Source: an uncultured Oceanospirillaceae bacterium (GTDB taxonomy: Bacteria; Pseudomonadota; Gammaproteobacteria; Pseudomonadales; Balneatricaceae). From it: 60,098 bases of DNA. The position numbers and the translations under genes were made by a program. The stretch is from positions 1-60,098 of the forward strand of contig CAKZOD010000120.1 in the NCBI GenBank assembly GCA_937136055.1. The letters run 5' to 3'. The first letter of the stretch is position 1; the number at the start of each line of letters is the position of its first letter. Positions 42,961 through 51,780 of this stretch are shown here, piece after piece. The notes below the pieces were generated by a model, which saw nothing but the letters and a program-made list of their open reading frames with translations, was not told where the DNA came from and made no database searches.

Positions 42961-44619
42961 TTAATTTTCGGGGCGATTCAGCCCGAGTATATTAAAGTCT
43001 TTATCGCGCATGCTATTGAGTAAAAGCTCACCGTTCTCAGCCACTCTAAACTCTCCGTATTCGGCTTTGCTATAGATATCGCCAGTACCTTCTTCAAAGA
43101 AAAAGGCATGGGTGGCTAAACGTAAACTGCTATTGCGCACGCGAAATTGCATTTTAATTTCGCCTTCTTTAAGTGAGTCACCGGTATAGATACCTTTGTA
43201 AGTGGCTACCGAATTACCATCAAGCTCAACGATGAAAGTACCTTGGTTCATATTATCGAGTAAGGTTGATAGTTTGGAATCTTGCGACTTTGTATCATCT
43301 AGTACTGTTCTCTCAATCGCAAAACGCAGTCGCATGTAATCGCCCTGCATTAAGGATCTTGGGTCAACTGGCGCGAGCTTTAGTAACACCACTTTGCCAT
43401 TTTCTAGCAAGGCTTCGCGCTGAAAAATAGTGTAGTTAATAAGTGCGAGTGTGATTAATACAATCAGTGCAATGATCTTGCTTGGTAAGTTGAAACGGTA
43501 TTTTTGCTTGAGTACTTCCCATGTGAGTGGTTTAGCGGTTGCGCTTAAATGTAGCCAGTAACAAGCGGCAGCAAAACATAAGCCAAAGCCGATGAGTACC
43601 ATGGATTTAAGCAGTAGTGTCCAACTTAAGTTGTAGTAATACCATGAAATAAAACCGATCAAGCTTATAGCGCCGCCAATGACCAAAGAGCGGTTTTGTT
43701 TTAGAAAGCCGACCCCTAATAATAAGAAGGCTGCGCTAACGCCAACTACAAGGTAGCTCACAACAATAATCAGCAGGCATAAAAGCCCTAGCTTAACACT
43801 TGTTTTGCTAGCAAACGGGGCGGCTATTGTTTGGCGAATTGTATTTGCCAAATAAATAAACACACCATAAGTAACTCCCTGGTTGAGCCAGTACCCTAGT
43901 GCACTGCTAATGTATTGCTGGCGATTATCTCTGACAATTTCATCGGCTAAATCGTCAAAGAAAAACTTGCCACTAAACATCAGCAGTGTAATTGCTAAAC
44001 CATAGCCTATTGGCTCCCAACGACTTTTGTGTGCTCTCCAGCGAATGTCAGACAGCCACAAAGCGGTGAACGTGACAAAGGCGATGGCAGTGCTAAGGTT
44101 TGCGATATCAAGCTTAGTTAACGCTAGAAAGAGCGCTATCATTGCAAACCATGTACTTAGTAGGCGAGCGATAAAATTATCTTGGCTAAAAGCGAGTACA
44201 GTTTGAAAGACAAAAATGGATAAATAGAGATCGACTCCTTTAAAGTCAAAAAGCTGTGCTAGCCCCCAGGCAAGTAATATCTGGCCACATAAATTAAACG
44301 CGAGCCCCAGTTGCTGGATGAAGTCTCCTTGGCGCTGGCCTTTAAAGATGAAGTAGGCAATAACACAGCCTGCAATACCTAAGCTGGCTATGATGCCTGC
44401 GTTTTCATCTCTAAATAGTAAAAATGAAAAAGCGGATCCGATAAACCCAACAAGGAAGCACGCCGCTAGCCAGCCTGCAAACCCTTGAACGATACGGATA
44501 TACCAGCGATTGACTTCAATGTTGATAGGGGGCTGCTCATGCGAGACGATTGCTTTGAGCTTGAGTAAATCCCAAAGCGCTGTGTCAGAAAGCGAATGAT
44601 TAGAGTCTGGTAGGCTCAT
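42961..44619 (-). CDS. DUF4401 membrane protein with GDYXXLXY domain
   Basis: A 552-residue protein. The N-terminal two thirds has about ten hydrophobic helices (DUF4401). The C-terminal 170 residues form a soluble GDYXXLXY domain, with the name-giving motif read as QGDYMRLRF (about residue 427). The function is unknown. In other genomes the two domains are often separate genes next to a DUF2157 protein. Here they are one chain and overlap the DUF2157 gene by 4 bases, so the pair likely form one membrane complex. Confidence 0.85.
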   Translation of the reverse strand: MSLPDSNHSLSDTALWDLLKLKAIVSHEQPPINIEVNRWYIRIVQGFAGWLAACFLVGFIGSAFSFLLFRDENAGIIASLGIAGCVIAYFIFKGQRQGDFIQQLGLAFNLCGQILLAWGLAQLFDFKGVDLYLSIFVFQTVLAFSQDNFIARLLSTWFAMIALFLALTKLDIANLSTAIAFVTFTALWLSDIRWRAHKSRWEPIGYGLAITLLMFSGKFFFDDLADEIVRDNRQQYISSALGYWLNQGVTYGVFIYLANTIRQTIAAPFASKTSVKLGLLCLLIIVVSYLVVGVSAAFLLLGVGFLKQNRSLVIGGAISLIGFISWYYYNLSWTLLLKSMVLIGFGLCFAAACYWLHLSATAKPLTWEVLKQKYRFNLPSKIIALIVLITLALINYTIFQREALLENGKVVLLKLAPVDPRSLMQGDYMRLRFAIERTVLDDTKSQDSKLSTLLDNMNQGTFIVELDGNSVATYKGIYTGDSLKEGEIKMQFRVRNSSLRLATHAFFFEEGTGDIYSKAEYGEFRVAENGELLLNSMRDKDFNILGLNRPEN

Positions 44620-45680
44620 TTGGAATCCTCCTGCTGGGCCTGTTCTAGAGCATCAGGGTCAGGTTTTAGGCTAGGTTTTGGATTACTAGTACCGTCCAGT
44701 TGAGCGGAGAGCTTTTTTAACCAGTAGGTCGCCAAGCTTGAGCTCCCTAAAAAGTATAAGCTGATGAGCAAGAAGATGGCGTCATCAGCACCGGCTTCTA
44801 GCGCTTCAAACAAATACATACTTGAAACAATAATAAAACTTAAAAAACTGGCGGCTATCACATACAAATCTTTGATCACAAAGCGGTATAAACAAAATGC
44901 CAGTGCGATCCAAAGCGTGTAATACAGGAGCTGATGGCCTTCGTTTGAATGCCTAAATGCACCATCGCTGGCCCAAATGCTAATGGCAAAGCCTGCAGCA
45001 GTGACGAGCAACTGCTGAGTGTAACGATTGGCTAAGTAAGGGGTTCTTATATTTAAAAATGAAAATTTATGGCTGTAATTTGCCGTTTCGAAAATGATAA
45101 GTAGCAGTGTATTAAATATGGCAAAAATCAGTGCTTGATCAGAAGATCTTAAATACAACCATAAAAAATGACGGCTTAAATCAAGATACAACCCAAATGC
45201 TGCATTGATAATAGCTACCCAGAAAATCCAAAGAATGCATGAGCGGCCAATTAAGGCCAGCGGCAACATCAGCAAGCTCCAAATAGCAAAAAGCTGCCAG
45301 GGATCTGCGCCGGTTTGATAGGTTTGACCGACCACTGCAAGTAATGCCCCAATACACAGTGATAACGACATTAGCATTGCCGTCTTCATCTGAGGGTGGA
45401 AAGAGAGTCGTACATAGCCAATACAGCTGAGCACTATGGCCGTCTCAACCAGTGCAAACTTATTAAAGCGTGACATATCTTGCCAATTATAAGCGAAGAA
45501 AAAGATAATGCCTGAGCACAGTGCGATAACCGCTAACCAAAGCATTGCTAGTTGCAGAAAGCCAAGCCATTGATGTTTTGTTGGCTCGCCTTGGCCCTCA
45601 ATAATGGCTTGCTGGACATCAGTGTGCTTAATAGCGCCTTGTTGAACCCAATTCAATATTCGGTTGCGGTTATCCCACAT
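44616..45680 (-). CDS. DUF2157 membrane protein
   Basis: A 354-residue protein with a short cytosolic start (NRILNWVQQGAIKHTDVQQAI) and about ten membrane helices, with FFAYNWQDMSRFNKFALVE as the family mark (about 65-83), and a polar tail. The function is unknown. It overlaps the DUF4401/GDYXXLXY gene by 4 bases and is first of a probable three-gene operon that ends with sseA. Confidence 0.85.
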   Translation of the reverse strand: MWDNRNRILNWVQQGAIKHTDVQQAIIEGQGEPTKHQWLGFLQLAMLWLAVIALCSGIIFFFAYNWQDMSRFNKFALVETAIVLSCIGYVRLSFHPQMKTAMLMSLSLCIGALLAVVGQTYQTGADPWQLFAIWSLLMLPLALIGRSCILWIFWVAIINAAFGLYLDLSRHFLWLYLRSSDQALIFAIFNTLLLIIFETANYSHKFSFLNIRTPYLANRYTQQLLVTAAGFAISIWASDGAFRHSNEGHQLLYYTLWIALAFCLYRFVIKDLYVIAASFLSFIIVSSMYLFEALEAGADDAIFLLISLYFLGSSSLATYWLKKLSAQLDGTSNPKPSLKPDPDALEQAQQEDSK

Positions 45681-45719
45681 ACATAAATCCTTGTATTTTT
45701 GACATGATGACTAAGAGCT

Positions 45720-46457
45720 TTATTTAAGCAAATAACCTTTTGATTTCAGGAAGTCTAGCATGTGTGGTCTAGCTTCCTTGTTGAGCATGTTTGAGATTTG
45801 TTCGCTCCAGCCCTGTTGTTTGACGTTGGCACCACGGGTTGCATAATAATGTCTAAGTAACACGTCATACTCACTGATGATGTCTTGTTCATCACTCGCA
45901 TCGTACTTATCTTGTTTAAGCACTGCTTTAACGGGTAAGCGTGGTTTTACTTCAGGATCTTGATCAGGATATCCTAAGCACACACCGAAAACAGGATAAA
46001 CGAGCTCAGGTAATTCAAGTAACTCACTGACGCCACTAATATTGTTGCGCAACCCACCAATGTAAACACAGCCTAAGCCGAGTGATTCAGCTGCAACGAC
46101 TAAATTTTGTGCGAACAGTGCAGTATCAAGAGAGGCGGTTAGAAATTGCTCTGTGAAGCCCGATTGCATCTCTTGCTCATTCATATCACAAGCAATTTTG
46201 TGGCGATTCATATCGGCGTAAAATACTAAGAAGTGGGATGCACTTTGCACATATTTCTGACCACCGGCAAAGGTTGCGAGTGTTTCACGATTCTCTTCAC
46301 TGTTTACTTGAATCACAGTTGTGGTTTGGATAAAGCTTGAGGTTGCTGCACTTTGCCCAGCTTTTACGAGCGCTTCAATGGTCTCTTGAGGAATAGCTTG
46401 TTCTGTGAACTTGCGAATAGAGCGGTGAGAGTGCAGTAAATCAAATGTATCGTTCAT
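45720..46457 (-). CDS. nfsA: Oxygen-insensitive NADPH nitroreductase, NfsA type
   Basis: A 245-residue FMN-dependent nitroreductase. HRSIRKFTEQAIPQETIEALVKAGQSAATSSFIQ (about 11-45), DTALFAQNLVVAAESLGLGCVYIGGLRNN and GVCLGYP are the FMN-binding blocks of NfsA/FRP proteins. It reduces nitroaromatics, quinones or flavins by two electrons with NADPH. It lies about 236 bases from puuD and is probably transcribed on its own. Confidence 0.9.
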   Translation of the reverse strand: MNDTFDLLHSHRSIRKFTEQAIPQETIEALVKAGQSAATSSFIQTTTVIQVNSEENRETLATFAGGQKYVQSASHFLVFYADMNRHKIACDMNEQEMQSGFTEQFLTASLDTALFAQNLVVAAESLGLGCVYIGGLRNNISGVSELLELPELVYPVFGVCLGYPDQDPEVKPRLPVKAVLKQDKYDASDEQDIISEYDVLLRHYYATRGANVKQQGWSEQISNMLNKEARPHMLDFLKSKGYLLK

Positions 46458-46692
46458 GAGTTGATAACCTATACGTGGGTGGCGTAATAGCTCAGTTTGG
46501 TTCAGCTGTTGATTAGTAAGCTATTAAAAATATTGAGCTATTCTACCTATCAAAGCTCAAAACATGAACACAGGTGCAGGTATTTAATAAAATAATCTAT
46601 GATAATCAAGAAGAAAGAGAGCAGTGGATAGTGCTCCCTTACTCAAACGGGTTGTAGGGCAAGGGAGGTAGAGATTGTTAATTAATGTGTTG

Positions 46693-47865
46693 TTATTTAG
46701 AGAGCTGTTCAACCCATTTGCCAACTAGCTGGCGCTCTTGATCACTCATTTGTGTTAAATTGCCGAGCGGCATAATGTTAGTATCAACCGTCTGTGCTTT
46801 TATCAGTGCTGCATAAGAGGTGATTTGCTCTGGGTTATCAAACATCATACCTTTAGGTGCTGTGGCAAAGCCCGCATAAGTAGGCGTAGCAGAGTGGCAT
46901 ACTGTACAACGTTGCTCAATAATCGCAGATACTTCTTCAATGCTAACTTGCTTATTGACAGTTTCAGTGGGGGCTTTTGGCGCCGTAACAAAAGCTAAGC
47001 ACACCATACCGAGAGCAGCTGCGGGAATCGTCCAAGCAAACTTCTGGGTTTGGTGGCGAGTGTTAAAGTAATGGCGCACTAAAACGCTCAGCAATGCCAG
47101 TATAGCTAACACAAGCCAATTGTATTGGGTGCCATAAGTGCTTGGAAAATGGTTGCTAATCATGATGAATAGCACTGGTAGCGTTAGGTAATTATTGTGT
47201 CTAGATCGCAATAAGCCTTTTGCTGGCCATTTAGGATCCGGTTGTTCACCTGACTCAATAGCACCCACTAAATTGCGTTGAGCAGGCATAATAACGAAAA
47301 ACACATTGCCGACCATGATAGTACCAATAATAGCGCCCACATGAATAAACGCACCACGGCCACTAAAGACCAGTGAAAGTGCCCAGGCAGCTATAATCAA
47401 CAATACAAAAATAATTAAACCAAGTAATGCCGGCTTTTTGCCTAATGCGCTATCGCACAAGGTGGTATACACGACCCATCCTGCAATTACACTGCCAAGG
47501 CTAATGGCTATAGCACCGAGCGAGCTAAGCTCCACACCGGGAGCAACTAGGTAGAGCTGCGCATTCAAGTAATACACAGCAGAGAGTAAGGCCATCCCCG
47601 ATAACCATGTAGTATAGGCTTCCCATTTGAACCAATGTAGCTTTTCAGGCATTTGTGGCGGAGCGAGCTTGTATTTCTCAAGATGATAAATACCACCACC
47701 GTGAATCGCCCATAAATCGCCTGCCTGGCCTTCTTTTGGGGTACGTCTGTCTAAATGGTTTTCTAGCCAGTTAAAATAAAACGAGGCGCCTATCCATGCG
47801 ACACCGGTAATCATGTGTGCCCATCGAATGACAAGGTTGAGCCACTCAGTGTAGTGGGGATCCAT
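46693..47865 (-). CDS. puuD: Urate hydroxylase PuuD (membrane, cytochrome c fused)
   Basis: A 390-residue enzyme turning urate into 5-hydroxyisourate with electrons going to the respiratory chain. There are about eight membrane helices (residues 8-290) with the opening WAHMITGVAWIGASFYFNWLENHLDR, followed by a periplasmic c-type cytochrome domain: heme site CTVCH (320-324) and axial Met365 in NIMPLG. It is last in the leftward five-gene cluster puuE-uraD-alc-allA-puuD, 22 bases after allA. With UraH and UraD it opens the pathway from urate. Confidence 0.93.
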   Translation of the reverse strand: MDPHYTEWLNLVIRWAHMITGVAWIGASFYFNWLENHLDRRTPKEGQAGDLWAIHGGGIYHLEKYKLAPPQMPEKLHWFKWEAYTTWLSGMALLSAVYYLNAQLYLVAPGVELSSLGAIAISLGSVIAGWVVYTTLCDSALGKKPALLGLIIFVLLIIAAWALSLVFSGRGAFIHVGAIIGTIMVGNVFFVIMPAQRNLVGAIESGEQPDPKWPAKGLLRSRHNNYLTLPVLFIMISNHFPSTYGTQYNWLVLAILALLSVLVRHYFNTRHQTQKFAWTIPAAALGMVCLAFVTAPKAPTETVNKQVSIEEVSAIIEQRCTVCHSATPTYAGFATAPKGMMFDNPEQITSYAALIKAQTVDTNIMPLGNLTQMSDQERQLVGKWVEQLSK

Positions 47866-47887
47866 AATTTCTCCTTAATTATTATTG

Positions 47888-48397
47888 TTAGGCTAAAACG
47901 CTCTGAGGATCTAAATAAATTTCAGTTTTCTCATCGAAATAGTATTCATCGCAGTTGTTGCCAGTACCATCGCGATCAACTACCAAGAAATCATCATCTT
48001 CGACGCAGCAGAGTATAGGGTGATGCCACACACCAGTTCGATAGTTAACGCCCTGATCACCACGTGCAATAAAGGCTTGCAGCGCTTCTGGTTCTGGGGG
48101 TTGGCCCGGCGGTGCAACCAGTACTAAAAATGCATTTTGCTTTAAAGGAATGAACGCTTGAGAGCCTTGGGGGTGGCGCTCTACCATCTGAATGCGCAGT
48201 GGCATTTTAAGTGGCTGAGCGCGAAAAATATTAATAATTGCCCTATCGTCTACTTGTGCAAGCTCTACACTGGCAAGGCGATGGTAGCGATCTGTGTTGC
48301 CATTATTTATCGCAAAATGGCTACTGTCCTGGGTTTCAATAACATCACCAAAAGGTGCAAATGCTTCTTTAGTCAGAGGTTGTGGTTGAATAATCAT
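47888..48397 (-). CDS. allA: Ureidoglycolate lyase AllA
   Basis: A 169-residue cupin-like enzyme that splits ureidoglycolate to glyoxylate and urea. It shows the family blocks FAPFGDVIETQ, RAQPLKMPLRIQMVERHPQGSQAFIPL and YRTGVWHHPILCC. The length is standard. It lies 28 bases after the allantoicase stop in the same operon, where it performs the last step. Confidence 0.93.
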   Translation of the reverse strand: MIIQPQPLTKEAFAPFGDVIETQDSSHFAINNGNTDRYHRLASVELAQVDDRAIINIFRAQPLKMPLRIQMVERHPQGSQAFIPLKQNAFLVLVAPPGQPPEPEALQAFIARGDQGVNYRTGVWHHPILCCVEDDDFLVVDRDGTGNNCDEYYFDEKTEIYLDPQSVLA

Positions 48398-48425
48398 AGC
48401 CCGATTGTCCTAAATTAATTGATAT

Positions 48426-49424
48426 CTATTGGTTTGCGGCAATTTTACCGAACAAACGCAAGCGACTAACGCCACCATCTGGAAAGATATTCAGTCGCAC
48501 ATGTGTAATAGGACCAATCGCTTTTAGCTGTTCGCTAAAATGATGCTCTTGATGCATTTCAAGCTTTTGCGAAGGCAGCAATTCTTGCCAAAACAAGCTT
48601 TGGGCTTCAATTTGATCATCTGTTCCACCTTTCACAAAAGCTCCTTGAATAGAGCAGCTGTCAGGATAGTTTCCTTTAAAGTGGTGGGTGTCGACTAAAA
48701 TACTTTCAATATCAGCACCGTGACCGAGTGCGACTATAACCCAGTCAAAACCTGGGGTACGGCGTCTAGCGGTTTCCCAGCCATCTCCCATGTTGATGCC
48801 ACGACCGGGGTTTAAGATGTTTCGCATTTGACCAAAATGCTCATCAGAGCAGGCAAGGGCGCGACCGCCATTAAGAGAGCTGGCAAAATCTAATACTTCA
48901 CTGGTATCTTGGGCTGACCAATCGCGATAGGGAATGCCATGCACACGTAATCTAGCAACACCACCATCGGGGTAAATGTTAAAGCGTAGATGGCTCCATG
49001 CATTGTCGTTATCAATACTGTGATAATGCTGGCTATCACCTTGTAGATCAACGGCGCCTAGTACTTCACTCCAAACGGTGTTCTCATCCGGATCGCCTTG
49101 TTCGCAATAGCAAGCCTCCAGTGATGCCGAAGGAGGATAGTTACCTGTGAAATAAGAAGTATCAATTTCAACGCCTTTAATGACACCGCAAACACCCAGT
49201 TTTACTATTGCATGGTCGTAACCTTCAAAGCGCTTGCGACGTGATTCCCAGCCATCCATCCATTTTCCATTGTCATCAAAAACGCCTTCTTTCCATATAG
49301 CAGGTTCAGGTTGCAACATGCGATCGGCAGCTGCGAACCAATCATCACTGACTGAAATTACTTTTGCACCTAGGCGTGCATCTGCCAAGTTGATATATTT
49401 TTGAAAGCTGTGTTCTGTAGTCAT
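48426..49424 (-). CDS. alc: Allantoicase
   Basis: A 332-residue protein with two tandem allantoicase repeats (about 20-165 and 190-325). The sign is the doubled GKWMDGWESRRKR / MGDGWETARRR and FTGNYPPSASLEAC / FKGNYPDSCSIQGAF pairs. It cuts allantoate to ureidoglycolate and urea. It is third in the leftward purine operon. Confidence 0.94.
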   Translation of the reverse strand: MTTEHSFQKYINLADARLGAKVISVSDDWFAAADRMLQPEPAIWKEGVFDDNGKWMDGWESRRKRFEGYDHAIVKLGVCGVIKGVEIDTSYFTGNYPPSASLEACYCEQGDPDENTVWSEVLGAVDLQGDSQHYHSIDNDNAWSHLRFNIYPDGGVARLRVHGIPYRDWSAQDTSEVLDFASSLNGGRALACSDEHFGQMRNILNPGRGINMGDGWETARRRTPGFDWVIVALGHGADIESILVDTHHFKGNYPDSCSIQGAFVKGGTDDQIEAQSLFWQELLPSQKLEMHQEHHFSEQLKAIGPITHVRLNIFPDGGVSRLRLFGKIAANQ

Positions 49425-49506
49425 TATTGTATTCGCTATGGTTAATTTTGGTGGTAATAGCTGTTTTAGCCTTTGGCGTAGAGACTGCTGTACTAGTTGA
49501 TCTCAA

Positions 49507-50022
49507 TCACATGGCTGCTAAACGAAAACGTGCAATTTTATTTATCTCTAGCAGTGCTTGTTCAAATTCTTGTTCTGCGCAATGCTCGATACGAATGCTA
49601 AACGCATCTAAAATTTGGTGTCTGTTGGCGTTTTTTACTGCCATGATAAAGGGAAATTTAAACTTTTCTTTATAACGATTATTGAGGGAGTTAAATAATG
49701 CAAACTCCTGAGCATTACATAAATGAATACCAGCGCTAGATTGCTCATCAGTTGAGGCTGCTGTCAGCTCGCCGGCGACAGCTGCTTTTCCGGCTAAATC
49801 AGGGTGTGCATTGATAAGCGCCAGCTGTTGATCTTGATCTGCTTTGCTCAGTACTGCAGCCATTGCACCATGAAGAGTATCAATACTGTCGTGTTCACTG
49901 TTAATACCGTTATCAAAAGTTTGGCTTGCAACCCAGGGTGAGTGCTCGTATATATCTTTAAATGTATCGATAAACTGCGCTTTATTCATTGTACTTGGTG
50001 TGCAATGTTTGAATGTGCTCAT
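49507..50022 (-). CDS. uraD: OHCU decarboxylase UraD
   Basis: About 171 residues. It shows EHSPWVASQTFD (catalytic His region), NAHPDLAGKAAVAGELTAASTDEQSSAG and NNRYKEKFKFPFIMAVK, the three conserved blocks of 2-oxo-4-hydroxy-4-carboxy-5-ureidoimidazoline decarboxylase. It makes S-allantoin. The start is unsure: TTG at 50031, ATG at 50022 or the internal ATG at 49989 (MNKAQFIDTF), the last giving the length usual for the family. It lies about 30 bases after puuE. Confidence 0.92.
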   Translation of the reverse strand: MSTFKHCTPSTMNKAQFIDTFKDIYEHSPWVASQTFDNGINSEHDSIDTLHGAMAAVLSKADQDQQLALINAHPDLAGKAAVAGELTAASTDEQSSAGIHLCNAQEFALFNSLNNRYKEKFKFPFIMAVKNANRHQILDAFSIRIEHCAEQEFEQALLEINKIARFRLAAM

Positions 50023-50051
50023 AATGATCAATGCTCTTCTAAGCTTCAGGT

Positions 50052-50969
50052 TTAAGCGTTTTTGTCATAAGGATGATGCTGGTGCCAATGCTTGGCAATG
50101 TCGACTCTTCTTGTAAGCCAAACATCTGAATGGCTCTTTACATATTCTATAAAACGGGCAAGAGCTGCAATGCGCCCGGGGCGGCCAGCTAATCGACAGT
50201 GTAATCCGATAGATAGCATTTTGGGAGCGTGCGCTCCTTCTTCATAAAGGGTATCAAAGCTATCCTTTAAATACTGGTAAAACTGCTCACCACTGTTAAA
50301 ACCTTGTGCAGTCGCAAAGCGCATATCATTGACATCTAGAGTATAAGGTATAACGAGATGGCCTTTCCCTTCATTGTCGATCCAATAGGGTAGGTCATCA
50401 TCATACGCATCGCTGTCATAAAGAAACCCGCCTTCTTGCATAACGGTTTGGCGTGTAAACGGGCCGTTGCGTCCAGTGTACCAGCCAAGTGGCCTACTGC
50501 CGGTAACGCGCTCAATGATTTCAACTGCTTTATTAAGGTGGGATTGTTCTTCCTGCTCGCTGCTATCTTGGTAATCAATCCAACGGTAGCCATGACTGCA
50601 AATTTCGTGTCCTGCTGCTACCATTGCTTGTGCGACTTCGGGGTGGCGCTCAACGGCCATTGCTACAGCAAAGATAGTCAACGGGATTTGATGCTTTTCA
50701 AATAATCTTAATAATCGCCAAACACCTGCACGGCTGCCGTATTCGTAACAAGATTCCATGCTTAAGTTTCGCTTGCCAGCTAAAGGTTGTGCGCCGGGCA
50801 TTTCAGATAAAAACGCTTCTGATTCGTTATCACCATGTAATAAGCAGCGCTCGCCACCTTCTTCGTAGTTGAGCACGAAAGAAACGGCAATCTTTGCATT
50901 GTTAGGCCATTTTGGGTTAGGTGGGTTCTCACCGTAGCCAATTAAGTTTCTTGGATAGTTGCTTTGCAC
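50052..50969 (-). CDS. puuE: Allantoinase PuuE (polysaccharide-deacetylase fold)
   Basis: A 305-residue enzyme opening allantoin to allantoate, of the metal-independent PuuE type rather than the amidohydrolase type. Clear marks are YPRNLIGYGENPPNPKWPNNAKIAVSFVLNYEEGGE at the start, YEYGSRAGVWRLLRLF, HEICSHGYRWIDYQ and SIGLHCRLAGRPGR. It is first gene of the leftward operon. A 12-base palindrome lies about 100 bases upstream, between it and uraH. Confidence 0.95.
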   Translation of the reverse strand: MQSNYPRNLIGYGENPPNPKWPNNAKIAVSFVLNYEEGGERCLLHGDNESEAFLSEMPGAQPLAGKRNLSMESCYEYGSRAGVWRLLRLFEKHQIPLTIFAVAMAVERHPEVAQAMVAAGHEICSHGYRWIDYQDSSEQEEQSHLNKAVEIIERVTGSRPLGWYTGRNGPFTRQTVMQEGGFLYDSDAYDDDLPYWIDNEGKGHLVIPYTLDVNDMRFATAQGFNSGEQFYQYLKDSFDTLYEEGAHAPKMLSIGLHCRLAGRPGRIAALARFIEYVKSHSDVWLTRRVDIAKHWHQHHPYDKNA

Positions 50970-51066
50970 AGCGAAGGCTCCTCACTCAGGTGAGCTGAAA
51001 TTAATACACATAATAAAGCATGCATAAATACTAAACACTTATAAATAAAAAACAATAACTCGAAAT

Positions 51067-51078
51067 ATTGTATACAAT
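51067..51078. promoter_or_regulatory. Palindrome ATTGTATACAAT between puuE and uraH
   Basis: A perfect 12-base palindrome in the divergent puuE/uraH promoter region, about 98 bases from the puuE start and 117 from uraH. The same sequence returns before the purine permease (51665-51676). The TTGTATACAA core has the form of GntR-type operators. No regulator gene is in the window. Confidence 0.75.
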
Positions 51079-51194
51079 GTGAGTGAAATGTATCAGAGTT
51101 AATCGCTTTATTCAAAGAGAAAAACAAGGCAGTATTGCTAAAACAAAAAAATATCTAGTCATTATGCCAAGGTCAAATTTAAAGGAGCTTATTT

Positions 51195-51566
51195 ATGTCA
51201 AACCCCCAGTCCCCTCAAGGCTATCTAACAACACATGTGCTAGACACCGCCAATGGCTGTCCAGGCGAGGGTATTCCTGTTGCATTGTACCGGCTAGGAG
51301 AGAGTCGAGAGCTGTTGGTTGAAACAGTCACAAACAATGACGGACGCTGTGATCAGCCCATTCTTAATAAAGATGACTTTGCTATCGGAAAATACGAATT
51401 AGTCTTTAGTATTGCTGATTACTTCAAAGGTAAGGGGGCTAATCTACCAGAACCTGCATTCCTAGATGATGTAGTATTGCGCTTTGCGATTGCTGAGATC
51501 GATCAGCATTATCATGTGCCGCTTCTTGTCTCTCCATATAGTTACTCAACTTATAGAGGAAGCTAA
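51195..51566 (+). CDS. uraH: 5-hydroxyisourate hydrolase UraH
   Basis: A 123-residue transthyretin-like enzyme. The start block LTTHVLDTANGCPGEGIPVALYRL and the C-terminal YRGS tetrapeptide are the two marks of HIU hydrolase as opposed to transthyretin, and catalytic His, Arg and Ser are in place. It hydrolyses HIU from PuuD to OHCU for UraD. There is no export signal, so it is cytosolic. It has an AAAGGAG ribosome site and is divergent from puuE. Confidence 0.95.
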   Translation: MSNPQSPQGYLTTHVLDTANGCPGEGIPVALYRLGESRELLVETVTNNDGRCDQPILNKDDFAIGKYELVFSIADYFKGKGANLPEPAFLDDVVLRFAIAEIDQHYHVPLLVSPYSYSTYRGS

Positions 51567-51664
51567 ATAGCAGCCGTTGTAAAAGTATGCCAAAGCGATA
51601 GCTGTTTATGATCAGCAGCCTTAGCTGAATTTTCTTACATAGGATGTGTCGGAAATTATTCTAA

Positions 51665-51676
51665 ATTGTATACAAT
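51665..51676. promoter_or_regulatory. Palindrome ATTGTATACAAT before the purine permease
   Basis: An identical second copy of the 12-base palindrome found between puuE and uraH, about 105 bases before the permease ATG. The exact repeat in the two control regions of one pathway points to a shared regulator. Confidence 0.75.
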
Positions 51677-51780
51677 CAATGATTAATTTATGGACAATAC
51701 ATTGAAATATAGTTACTTTTGTCTTAGCTCATTCTAGGTTAAACCGTTCGAATAAAAAAAATAACGTTTGGAGATAGGTT

